Part shown: piece after piece, positions 50,711 to 61,189 of the stretch
Numbering within the stretch: position 1 is the stretch's first letter
Layout: each line of letters opens with the position of its first letter
Assembly: GCF_037975245.1 (NCBI RefSeq)
Contig: NC_092567.1
Location: forward strand, 24,475,876-24,539,875
Direction: 5' to 3'
DNA length: 64,000 bases
Source: Apostichopus japonicus
Lineage: Eukaryota > Echinodermata > Holothuroidea > Aspidochirotida > Stichopodidae
Position numbers and translations under genes: made by a program
The notes under the pieces: generated by a model
Seen by the model: the letters and a program-made list of their open reading frames with translations, nothing else
What the model was told of the DNA's origin: nothing
Database searches by the model: none

Positions 50711-51190
50711 GGATGTAAACACAAAATAATCTAACATATATTTTGCTTACAAATAATATGAATTGTGTTCTTCATGAGTGTAATGTACAGGCACGACTCA
50801 CGGCAACAAACAGAACATTTGTGATAGGGGATAGGGAGGGGAGGGGAGGGTGGGAGGGGGGCGGAGGGGGTACAACAAAGGAAGACGTTTGACATGTTAC
50901 CAACCGTTAGATTATAGGTTCATTTTAAACCTTAATACGACCCATTTTCTCTTGCTTTTTTGGATGTAAACACAAAATTATATTAGATATGGTTTGCTTC
51001 AAAATGATATGACTTTGTTATTCATGAGTATAATATACAGTCGCGACTCACGGCAACAGACAGTGCGTGTAGGGGGGTGGGGTGGGTGGAGGGGTAAAAC
51101 AAAGGAAGACGTTTGACGTTTACCGTTTGACATGTTACCAACCCTTATAGATTATAGGTTCATTTTAAACCCATTTTTTCTTTCTCTTTT
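50711..51190. repeat. Diverged tandem duplication, about 250-bp unit
   Basis: Both units start GGATGTAAACACAAAAT (50711 and 50962). They share ATATGA-TT-GTT-TTCATGAGT, CGACTCACGGCAACA, a G-rich tract, CAAAGGAAGACGTTTGAC and ATTATAGGTTCATTTTAAAC. The G-rich tracts differ in length, and unit 2 has an extra GTTTGAC-GTTTACC duplication. Non-coding. Confidence 0.85.
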
Positions 51191-51486
51191 TGTTTTGAAA
51201 ATTACGACATAGATGTCATCAGTATTGGTCCCATTTATTAATATTTAACATGCTTCAATTACAACTAAATTTCAAAACAAAATTCAAGATATTTCTTGAT
51301 AGTGAAAAGTGTCAGATTAAAGAAACCAGTATCTAGGAAAATGCTTTGATTGTGGAAGGAGCATAGCCTTCCGGATTTACATAGCATATTTGGGGGAGAA
51401 TATGCTATGTACATTAACGCAGTATAGGCTTTGTGTTGCATTTGTTGTATAAACTGGTGGTATCGGTGAAGAAAAGTGCTACTGTG

Positions 51487-51715
51487 AGTTTGAACAGAAG
51501 TGACCATTGTTTCATTTATCTAGCATATTTAAGAGCAAACACAGAATTGATGGAAATCTACGCATTTCGTTGAATATGTCATAATCTATTGACATAGTCT
51601 GGTGGAGTTTGAACAGAAGTGACCATTATTTGATTTAACTAGCATATTTAGGATCGAAAACAGACTTAATGGAATTCTACGCGTTTCCTTGAATATGTTA
51701 TACTCTGGTTGCATA
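51487..51715. repeat. Tandem duplication, about 119-bp unit
   Basis: AGTTTGAACAGAAGTGACCA begins both units (51487 and 51606). Each continues with TAGCATATTTA, CAGA-TT-ATGGAA, TCTACGC-TTTC and TTGAATATGT. Several substitutions separate them. Confidence 0.85.
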
Positions 51716-51839
51716 CATTGCCCGTAGCTAGGATTCTTAATTTCGAGAATACATCAGTAAATATAAGGAAGGGCACAATGTTCATCCATGTAACTTGATT
51801 ATGGTGGCACGTGCGGAAGGGGCACACTCGTTTTCACGG

Positions 51840-52030
51840 GGGAGGGGTGCGAGGTTGAGTAGATTTAACAGCGCATATAGGGTATAGATACGGGTGCAAA
51901 CCACCATTAGGGTGCAAGGGGTACAAGTACGAGTACAAACCATTAGGGTGCGAGCACGAGTACATGCAACAATGCTAGGCCACAAGTACGAGTACAAACC
52001 ACCATTAGGGTGCGAGGTTGAGTACATACA
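51840..52030. repeat. GAGTAC-rich degenerate repeat
   Basis: Repeated phrases AGTACGAGTACAAACCA, CCATTAGGGTGCGAG and GAGGTTGAGTA occur two or more times in irregular order. The vocabulary matches 46770-47010 read on the other strand. The Cys/Tyr/Thr-rich minus frame here is a by-product. Confidence 0.6.
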
Positions 52031-52103
52031 ACAATATACTGGAATATGAATTGCTATACAATTTGACATAACTAATTGTACAATAACATGCCATTCTTTC
52101 TAG

Positions 52104-52530
52104 ATGCATTCTCTGGCATTCTTGTAAGAGAAGTTGGACGAAACTGTGACGGTTTTAAAGAGGTTAAGCTAGTAAGTAGGTCCATGTACTCAGTCAGGAT
52201 CATACATAATTTTCCTCATTGTGTGAGTGTGTGTATTGGTTTTCCAAGCAGATATATTATATGACACACACACAAACACCAGACAACACACTAGTGGTCA
52301 AGCCGGACCGAATGGGACACACGGTGTGCTCAATAATTGAAAAGCCCACCAGCGTGCCGCAGCCTTTTGTAATTTCATCGACAATTGTCAAGTTCACAAT
52401 AATACATTTTCAGCCATCTGGATGGATCGCCAGGGACAATGCATTGAACGGACTTGCGGTCATTTTGATTACAAGAAATGAAAAGAGTTATATCGCCTGC
52501 TTGAAAACAGCGGCCAGAAGTTTCTTTTGA
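52104..52530 (+). CDS. Possible two-exon coding fragment, unknown product
   Basis: A pyrimidine-rich acceptor (TTCTTTCTAG) precedes 52104. The frame stays open for 22 codons to a consensus donor GTAAGT at 52172. An 80-nt stretch ends in TTTTCCAAGCAG at 52251. Splicing there keeps phase 0 and joins the second open frame, which runs to a TGA ending at 52530 (about 115 codons in all). The predicted protein ends shortly after RNEKSYIACLKTAARSFF and matches no family I know. Against it: the intron is very short, no upstream exon or promoter was found, exon 2 starts in a CA-repeat, and GAGTAC repeat DNA abuts it. It may be a decayed gene piece or chance. Confidence 0.18.
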
Positions 52531-52534
52531 ACTT

Positions 52535-54080
52535 CCGATCTTTCAAGTGAATTGAAACCAATACTCAGACATTTTGTTTTCTTTATTTATTTTGTTTTCT
52601 AAAGAATAAACTTAATCAATTTTCATGACATTTGGAAGTGCAATATATGGATATAACATAAGTAAGCACATGGTTTATTCCCAACTAGCTTATATACAAT
52701 ACACTCCCGTTTGGAACGCTTATGTCGCTTAGAGGCATGGTCAAAGTAATATATGACCGGTTCATCTCTTTAAATTAATATCAATAAACTAGCTGAAATA
52801 TTCAAAGCTTTGAACTTGATGTAATTGTTTAAACTTCTGCATATGTTGGTAATACCGGTACACCCAACCTCTAATCTATACAGGTATATGCTCAATGATA
52901 TATGTGTGAATATCAGGCACGAATCCAGGGGGTGGGGGGGGGGGCTGGGTAGTTGGATGGACATCCTCTCCCCACACTTTCCAACCCAAATTAAGAAGTG
53001 CTTATTTGAGCAACTTTGTAGGTACACCAAATCTTAGCCTTAAATGAAAAATCCCTCATGCTAAAATTTACCTCTAAAATGTATTTGTTTTTTCTCTAAC
53101 CCCTCGACATTGTAGTCGGCTTCAACGACCTCATGACCCCTTCCCCCCTGTATGGTAAATGGCTTCGGTCAGATTGATATGTTGATGGTGTCATGAAAAA
53201 TATTTTTTGTTCAATAGGAAACCACTAACTTGTACGCTATAAACGAGATAATTGAGTTCAGAAATGAAACGCTACATTAAAAATCGAGGCTTCAAATACG
53301 CGGTTCAAGACCCCAGCAACGCAAGTTTGACCCCTGAGCCGGGTAGCCCTCTGCTCCCAGCTCTCCGTGCAAACAAAGGACCATCTTCTGTGCCATAGAC
53401 TAAATCCATAATATGTAAATAATATCCGAGTACCTCCCCCAACCCCCCCCCCCTTCAAAAAGGGAAAAGAAGATAGATAAAATAAGAGATCTAACCGCAT
53501 TCTTATTATTGTCTACGTAAGGCCTGTACTCTCACAATCACTTCCATGTAACGCCGACTAATTCTTAGCTTCCCCGTTTATTTTCTTTAAGGCGGTACTT
53601 TGACAACTTTTCTTATCCATTGAAAGAAAAAGGGGGGAAAGAAAACAGGTTATTTGTCGAAATAAAACTGGAAATATTTTGTAACAAATTACAAGAACTG
53701 AACGCTGGAGGCTTTGAAGTTAGACCTCTAGCCGAACCGGTACACAAACATTCCAGACAAGGGATTGGAACGTAAGAACATTACTATATAGCGATTGGGG
53801 CAATAATAAAGTATAATTCTCTATTCACAGACTTTTGCAAACAACTCGAGTTTAGGCTTGTCACAGACTTCACCGACAAAAACAGAAGCCAAAAATTTGT
53901 ACTTTTCGTCACCTTTTATGAATAGATCGGCTTAAAAAATAAATAATACTCTATAGCTGTTAGGTCGGGCACACACCTGGGGCTCTGAACGGATTTTGCT
54001 TGTGTACTGCTCTTGTTACTATGGTACTAGATTGTGCATTACCTACAGAAGAAGACTAAGGAGTACTACCGTAATTTCCA
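52535..54080. other. Non-coding stretch
   Basis: G14 run at about 52930-52945 preceded by CAGGCACGAATCCAGGGGG, which resembles a transposon end but has no partner. C12 at about 53441-53453. No gene is supported. Confidence 0.55.
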
Positions 54081-54082
54081 AT

Positions 54083-54125
54083 TAAAATAAGGACAAACGT
54101 TAAAGCTGTTTTACTACTGAAAGTG
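54083..54125. repeat. Repeat F, copy 1 (about 43 bp)
   Basis: TTAAAATAAGGACAAACGTT, AAAGCTGTTTTACTACTGAA, AGT matches 59173-59213 with one substitution and a one- or two-base indel. A shorter match (TTAAAATAAGGACAGACC) lies at 43066-43084. Confidence 0.65.
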
Positions 54126-54590
54126 TGGTTAATTGCCACCCCCCCCCCCCGCCAAATAAAAGAAGAGAAAATAATTTCAAAGGTTTCAAATCTATTCTAG
54201 GTATCGATGTGCTACTGTGAATACAGTAAATATTTCAACAGTATCAACCTTTAAAGGAGCATACCATATACGTATAACATATTTTAAGTTGAATATATTG
54301 AAAACGGAAATAGCTGTAGAAACATTTCTAGCGCTCAATTTTTTTATTAATAATTTTTTTTTTCTCGTACAATGACATATTAAGAATAAAACTGTTGCCT
54401 AACGTCATCGCTTAAAATCATGTAAAACTATTTTATTGAATTGATAAAGTGGATAAATATTAAGGAACAGCTATTTGAATTCATATATGTTTGGGCTTCT
54501 CAAAAAAAAAACGTTATATCCATTTCGCAGCCACACGTAAGGCCGTGACGCAATGTTCAAATATCAATTTGCTATTTGTCTTTAATTTGA

Positions 54591-54788
54591 AAATAAACAT
54601 AAAATAAAACTGTGAGCAAACTGCTTATCCACTAGAGAGTCCGTGTAAGAGAATGTGTAAAAGTAAGTTGGCTTGACGTTTCGATCCTAGCAGGATCTTC
54701 TTCAAAGGCTAAAAGGTTTCAAGTTTTTTTTAGTCTTTGAAGAAGATCCTGCTAGGATCGAAACGTCAGGCCAACTTACTTTTACACA
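54591..54788 (-). mobile_element. Snap-back Penelope-like insertion with hammerhead-like hairpin
   Basis: A 198-bp insertion is bounded by perfect 15-bp direct repeats TTGTCTTTAATTTGA (54576-54590 and 54789-54803). Within it, 54654-54707 and 54735-54788 are a 54-bp inverted repeat with one mismatch around a 27-bp spacer. Each arm holds the stem-loop GATCCTGCTAGGATC followed by GAAACGTC, which matches the stem II + GAAA half of a hammerhead ribozyme as found in Penelope-like element terminal repeats. The CUGAUGA half is degraded (TTTGAAGA). The rest (GCAAACTGCTTATCCAC, GTGTAAGAGAATGTGTAAAA) is shared with 31983-32062. On the minus strand the unit ends in an AT-rich tail next to the duplication. 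No reverse transcriptase or GIY-YIG region is present. Confidence 0.65.
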
Positions 54789-54809
54789 TTGTCTTTAATT
54801 TGATAACAA

Positions 54810-55855
54810 GAAGAATAACGATTTCACAGATACTCTTAACGGAAGGAAGAAGGAGGGGGGTGGGGCGGTGATGGAAGAAGACAGGTACGGGAGAGGAACT
54901 TTGTAGGGTAAATTCATTTAATCTTCCCAAAATTATTTTAATCTTGTACATAGGATATGGCTACTCCGCCATGTTTCATTAATTATTCAACTTTATATTT
55001 TATGTATTATTATTTATTTTGTTTCATCACTAACGGTTTTTTTAATTGATTTGTCTTTCTCGTTTGATAAATGTACCAGCCATAATCTTATTGATAGTTA
55101 CATCTGATTTTAGTCATTATTTATTTTCAAAAGAATAACCTTGTGTCAGGATTATCGACAAGATGTTATTTGCGTTTACCTAAGGACTCGACTTTTTCTT
55201 GTTCTTTTATCTTTTAATATATTTCTCTCTCTCTTTTCTAAATCGTAGGTTCATCCTAAAACTCAATACCCATGACATCTTGTTCATTGTTGTGGCCAAC
55301 CATCTGAACAAACAACTACTACTTCTTCGATTATGTATACTGAGACTTTTTTCTTCATTCAATGCCTTCCACACCCACATATCAAATTTTCCCAAATGAT
55401 CGGAAAAGCAATCACATCCGAACTGCGATTTAGACTCCTTCCAGGCGGATAATTGGATTAAATCTTTTATATGATGGCTGCTCTTCTTCCCAAAATCAAG
55501 GATTAAACGAAGGATTAAGGAAAACCATGAAAAAGAAAAGACTAAGTCTTCCTGAAAGGAAGAAACAAACATGATTGCCCATTTGCTTTGTTTCCGATTC
55601 TGGTTTGTATTCTGTTTGGGTCTTAGAAAGATAGAACAGGGTAGACGAAATTCGGGGAAAATCTTTTATATGGTAAATGAATGGGTAAAGATGCCATTCT
55701 AAAAAAATAAAAATTCCGCTTTTGAATGAAATTCCCCTACAAAAGAAATTGACTGTCTTCACGAGATATGTTAGAGTAACAAAAAAACAAATATGCCAAT
55801 AGTCACATGACTACAATAGGCCTATTAAGACTGCTTGTGCGCACAACGATATAAA
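54810..55855. other. Non-coding stretch
   Basis: G-rich run at 54841-54870. The 121-codon minus frame at 55207-55572 is Ser/Phe/Leu-rich with no domain, and an overlapping plus-strand frame shows no gene signs either. No gene is supported. Confidence 0.5.

Positions 55856-55860
<5 letters not shown>

Positions 55861-55934
<74 letters not shown>
55861..55934. repeat. (AT)n microsatellite, 74 bp
   Basis: Pure alternating A/T. From 55935 to about 56515 the DNA is plain AT-rich sequence with no supported gene. Confidence 0.95.
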
Positions 55935-55939
<5 letters not shown>

Positions 55940-56514
55940 TGTGGGCACAATCACTCGTATACAAGTTTATTTGCTTTAAGTAGTGCGGTATGCGTCTATT
56001 GTAACTTGTCCAGGGTTGTCCCGAATCTGGCGATTTTTTTCGCGATTCATTATGCAGATGTTCAGCTATAATTAAGGATATACATGTGTTCTTATAGTTA
56101 ATGAGTATAACGAAACCAAATTAAAACCTGCGTCATTAGTTATATACAACATTTTCATTCAAGAATACACTTTCTGATAAGGGTATAAATATTGACACAG
56201 ATTTACTATGCATTCCGTTATGTTACCATGGCAATGATTTACCAAAACCAGTTAGGTTTCGTGACCCCGACCCGTTTTAATAACTTTATGAGTGCTTCAC
56301 CGTATGTACTAAGATGTAGGTCAAGTTATTAAGCATATGATTTACCTTACATGTGTTACTACATATTTATATAGGTATGCGTACTGATATTAGTACCATT
56401 ATCTTCAACGGATATATTCTCTAAGTAAACTTTGTTCATGTTATTTATATCCAAATGTATGTTAACCCCAAAAGTAACCTACATTTCATTAGTGTCGGCA
56501 TGTTGTGTATATTA

Positions 56515-57765
56515 ATCAATATCGGATAGTTGTAATAATCGATAAAGGATGCTTCTAATAATCGATAAAGGATGATTCAAATAATCGATAACGGGTGATA
56601 TTTAATTATCGATAACGGGTGATATTTGATAATCGATAACGGATGATTCGAATAATCGGTAACCAATGATGGTGATAATCGATAACGGATGATGGTGATA
56701 ATCGATAACGAATGATGATGGTGATATTCGATAACTGATAATTCTAACAGTCGATAACGGGTGATTTGTAATAATCGATAACTAGTGATTCTAATCATCG
56801 AAAACGGATGACTCTTATCGTCGAAAATGGATGATTCTTGTTATCGAAAATGGAAGATGCTAATAATCGATTTTGGAAGATTCTAATAATCGATAATGGA
56901 AGATGCTTATAATCGATAATATAGGTGATTTCTAATAGTCGATAACTGGTGATTATGGATGATTCTTATAGTCGATAATGGAAGATGCTTATAATCGATA
57001 ATGGGTGATTTCTAATATTCGATAACTGGTGATTATGGATGATTAAAATAGTCGATTATGGAAGATGCTTTTAATCGATAATGGGTGATTTCTAATAATC
57101 GATAACTGGTGATTATGGTTGATGATTTTAATAATCGATCATGGAAGATGCTTTTAATCGATAATGGGTGATTTCTAATATTCGATAACTGGTGATTATG
57201 GATGATTAAAATAGTCGATTATGGAAGATGCTTTTAATCGATAATGGGTGATTTCTAATAATCGATAACTGGTGATTATGGTTGATGATTTTAATAATCG
57301 ATCATGGAAGATGCTTTTAATCGATAATGGGTGATTTCTAATATTCGATAACTGGTGATTATGGATGATTAAAATAGTCGATTATGGAAGATGCTTTTAA
57401 TCGATAATGGGTGATTTCTAATAATCGATAACTGGTGATTATGGTTGATGATTTTAATAATCGATCATGGAAGATGCTTTTAATCGATAATGGGTGATTT
57501 CTAATATTCGATAACTGGTGATTATGGATGATTAAAATAGTCGATTATGGAAGATGCTTTTAATCGATAATGGGTGATTTCTAATAATCGATAACTGGTG
57601 ATTATGGTTGATGATTTTAATAATCGATCATGGAAGATGCTTTTAATCGATAATGGGTGATTTCTAATATTCGATAACTGGTGATTATGGATGATTTAAA
57701 TAATCGATAATGAAAGATGCTAATAATCTTTAATGGATTATTCTAACAGTCGATAATGGGTGATT
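56515..57765. repeat. Minisatellite with TCGAT core and 163-bp higher-order unit
   Basis: About 1.25 kb built from roughly 27-bp monomers of the form ATAATCGATAACGGGTGAT, with about 40 TCGAT cores by eye. The left half (to about 57040) is made of diverged monomers. The right half is a higher-order array: ATTAAAATAGTCGATTATGG recurs at 57042, 57205, 57368 and 57531, exactly 163 bp apart, and the units look identical. A variant start is at 57694. Each 163-bp unit is a dimer of about 80-bp halves, each with three monomers. The array decays again after 57700. No telomere-type motif is present. Confidence 0.95.
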
Positions 57766-57769
57766 GCAG

Positions 57770-58700
57770 TGCTATTTACAACTTGGTCAACAAGTCACTC
57801 GCCTTGAAAGAGGGCGGGCTTGAAATTCTTAAATTCTACAGGTACATTTTAGTATGTAATACTTGTATAGCCTATGGTATATGGTTCTGAATCAAATCAC
57901 TAACATTTCTTAATTAAAGTACAATAGGAGAAACAAAGTGGAAGACTTCTTTTATAGATTTTTAGCAAATAGGGTTCTATATTTCTTGGCTTTGATGTTA
58001 AAGTTTTGTCCATAGGAGTATGTGTTGTCAAACTTGGGACAATCGCCTCTATTTTTAGATGACTTTATGCCTTCGAAAAAGCAGCGTTGAAAATGTATTT
58101 ACTGATGATTATACAGGCTTGGGTTTCATCGTCAGAAAAAAAAATGGGATTAGTTTGCCGCAGTTGTTAATTCCACTTTTCAACCTATAAAAACTGTCTA
58201 CGATGAACGGTCAACGAGTCAAATATATGCAAACATAGCTTATATTATTTAGGCATGTTATAATGTGAACTCTTCCACCATTCGATAACTGTTAAGTTAC
58301 CTACGGCATTACACATCGAAGAATTAAATCCGAACGTAACTTCGTCATCAAACTAATTTAAAACAACGGTGACTCAAAATACAGTAATAACAACAATTCC
58401 GAATTCTAATGGCACCATTTGATAAAGCCATGTTATAAATAGTAAATAATTCGAATTTTTGATGTAAAAATGAATTACACCTTACCTTGCCGGTTAAACG
58501 AAATATTCGGCAAAACCTGAAACTTCAAGTAATGTAGAATCCGTGATCCGAAATTTCCAAAAAATACAGAAATAAATCTACACTGTGTATTTTCCCTTTT
58601 TTTAAAACTCAGAACGAAACTATAAAGACGGCAATTTATTCTCCTTCTAGTGCTATTAACTTACAAAGATTGTGCATTATATATTGTGCAGTGTAAGTGT
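57770..58700. other. Non-coding stretch
   Basis: Plain AT-rich DNA with A runs. No gene, RNA or repeat was recognised. Confidence 0.6.
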
Positions 58701-58707
58701 AGCCGAG

Positions 58708-58850
58708 TATATAACTTTTGTAAACGACTTGAAGTAAGCAGATTGCTACTGTGTCGGCTTACTGGACCGAATTATCTGGTTGTGTTCGCCTGAGTAGGTC
58801 CACAGTTGTACGATTTTGTCGTGGCTTTCATGACTCCAGGCGAAGGTAAG
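58708..58850 (+). promoter_or_regulatory. Possible TATA promoter and first coding exon
   Basis: TATATAA at 58708-58714 lies about 120 bp upstream of ATGACTCCAGGCGAAG (58830-58845), which runs directly into a strong splice donor GTAAGA at 58846. A second donor-like AAGGTAAT follows near 58874. This could be a short first coding exon (Met-Thr-Pro-Gly-Glu) with its intron continuing rightwards. No second exon was found in the window, so it remains tentative. Confidence 0.22.
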
Positions 58851-59047
58851 ATTGACAGGGAGGTTCCTGGCAAGGTAATAAGGGTGCAAAAGTCAGGTTT
58901 TCAATAGAGCTGAAGAGGCGTGACAATTTACATCCTGCGATGCATATACACTAAACTGTTTCCAATGCAATTCTTTTCCACTTCTGTGAATGACTGTAGC
59001 CCTGTATATCCAGGGAACTGAGTGCTACTATAATCAGATTGTATGTA

Positions 59048-59051
<4 letters not shown>

Positions 59052-59093
<42 letters not shown>
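59052..59093. repeat. (TA)n microsatellite, 42 bp
   Basis: Pure TA run followed by a GT/GTGGGTGT-rich stretch at 59126-59174. Confidence 0.95.
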
Positions 59094-59099
<6 letters not shown>

Positions 59100-59172
59100 C
59101 CACATGTTACCAGGTTCATATGTCTTTGTACGTGGGTGTGTGGGAGTATGTGTGTGTACGTGTATGTGTGTG

Positions 59173-59213
59173 TTAAAATAAGGACAAAAGTTAAAGCTGT
59201 TTTCTACTGAAAG
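59173..59213. repeat. Repeat F, copy 2
   Basis: TTAAAATAAGGACAAAAGTT, AAAGCTGTTTTCTACTGAAA, GT, nearly identical to 54083-54125. Confidence 0.65.
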
Positions 59214-59413
59214 TACCCTTACATCGAGACTGTATCCACGGAAACATGACGGTATTACGTCAATTTAGGTATCACAAGAAATATTTAAGGTATAAAAACG
59301 TCTACTATTATTAATTTATATTTTGATGGATTCTTACCTTATCAAGTGGCAATTCAACCCTGTCTTATTCCACTTTCCATATAGTATCTTTAATGTAACT
59401 TTAAGTACATTGT

Positions 59414-59675
59414 TTGAGCGTGCATTATAAATCTAACCATCGTTACCAATCTGTGTAGTAGAAATAACGTTTACCAACAACTTCCCTAAATAACTAAGAA
59501 TAATCGTATATGCAATTTGGGAGATCTCACAGATTGAATGTTCCTTCACATTCATGGCCGCAGACTTGGTCAAGTCTAAATAAGACATCATTAAACCACA
59601 TGTTCTTAAATTTGTAATGGTTTTCCTTACTTATTACAGTTTATATTCTGTATTAGAGATGCATTTTGTGTAGTT
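59414..59675 (+). repeat. Interspersed repeat family A, head
   Basis: Starts TTGAGCGTGCATTATAAA and aligns with 10165-10375 throughout, adding about 55 bp (ACCACATGTTCTTAAATTTG and following) missing there. It ends after TCTGTATTAGAGATGCATTT. The tail does not follow here, so this copy is head only. Confidence 0.75.
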
Positions 59676-59679
59676 ATCA

Positions 59680-60915
59680 CCTTTGCACAATAAAGCTTGA
59701 AATAAAACAAAAGTCATTACTGTGGGCGGTCTTACACAGTATTGTTTTATGAATATGTAATGTATTCCATATGTCTCATTTTGGCTAATCTTGTCCTTGT
59801 AGCACGTGTTTGCTACTACTCAATCGCTCTTCCGTTTACGATTAAAATTTAAATGACAAAAATATGGCTACAGTTGAACGACCTAAAAGAAAAATTGTAG
59901 GTCAAACTTTCTTCTAATTGTAATATTGTAATGATTAGATTTATCGTTCAGTTAAGATGGGGTTTTTTTTGGTTCAACTGAAATAATACATATCCACATG
60001 GGATACAATTAACGATCACACATCTCCATGGTAACTGTTTTCCTATTGGTCCTACTAAATCCTATGTCAGTCTAAATGTTTGATACAAGAGTGTTGGGTA
60101 AAATATTTGCCCAACATTTTCAGTGTAACAATTCTTGTACTACATTTAATTTAATTTAATTAATTAAGTAACTAACTACTAAATAAATTAATTATTAAAG
60201 TTATTAATTAGTAAATGTTCCACTGAAGTGAAATACGAACACCACTTCTTCTTTTTTTTAAAACTTTTTATAGAAAGTAAGTCAACATATCCGTTTATGT
60301 GCTGTCGAGTGTTGTACGTGTAATGACGTCACTGGTGGTAATATTTGAGACAGGTCATGACATACCCTTGACCTTGACAATCGTCCATATTTATCAGTTT
60401 TTCCTTATGGTATTCATCATTGTTTTACATCATTTCCTTAAGCAAACATAAGCATCCGATGAAACTAAAACTACCATTCTGCCAGTTATAACCGCAAGAT
60501 ATAAAGCGTTTCCTGTCGGTTAGGAATATTATAAAGGTTTATTTTAGATATGTTTGTGTAGTGGTTTAGATTGTCTACTTGTCAACAGGGATAATAGCTG
60601 TGATTATTGTATACAAATCCCCTATCAGTAGGGGTTTCAACTTTTCTCTTTTAATACGGCACGAAGGGGAGCCTTCGGGGTCTTTTAGCCTTGTTCAGAC
60701 GGGGCAGACATTTTGATTAACTTAAACAAATAAAATCAGTGTCTATCATAAATAAGTGGCCAAAGATTATTCAAATATAAATTTATTAACAAAAAAAGCA
60801 AACTTGAACAGACATTTTCGTTCTTTTCTTCGTGGTACCTAACAAATGTAGTAGAAAGATAGCTGTGCCGGGCTCTCTTACATTGTTATAAATGAAAAGT
60901 CTAATTAAAAATCCT
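59680..60915. other. Non-coding stretch
   Basis: AT-rich, with TTAATTAATT-type repeats near 60146-60215 and a CRE octamer at 60324-60331. No gene is supported. Confidence 0.6.
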
Positions 60916-60921
60916 GTTAAC

Positions 60922-60947
60922 TTATTGGCCAATAAGGCATGACGTCA
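60922..60947. promoter_or_regulatory. CCAAT-box palindrome next to a CRE
   Basis: TTATTGGCCAATAA is a perfect 14-bp palindrome containing CCAAT on both strands. Five bases later stands TGACGTCA (60940-60947). NF-Y and CREB/ATF sites in such close order are typical of vertebrate and invertebrate promoters, but no transcript start or open frame is evident here. Confidence 0.35.
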
Positions 60948-61189
60948 CCAACATTGTCCCTGATGCTGCAAACACTGAAAATACATAAATTTGAAAAGTG
61001 AAAATACCAACGTCATTTAAATAGACTCGTTGAAATATTCTTCAAGTTTTTTGTTAAAGTTTTTTATTATTTCTTACAATCATTGTTATTTTCTGCAACA
61101 GAGGAGAGTTTCTGCAAAAATATTATCTAAAATATTGAAGTTCTTTAGACTACCTGCTGTGCGCGTTGGTAGTACAGTGTCAACACTAT

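Noticed and set aside
52915-52945. Transposon-like end CAGGCACGAATCCAGGGGG
   Set aside because: No inverted partner nearby and no target-site duplication.
55207-55572. 121-codon minus frame
   Set aside because: Low-complexity Ser/Phe/Leu composition, a competing frame on the opposite strand, no domain.
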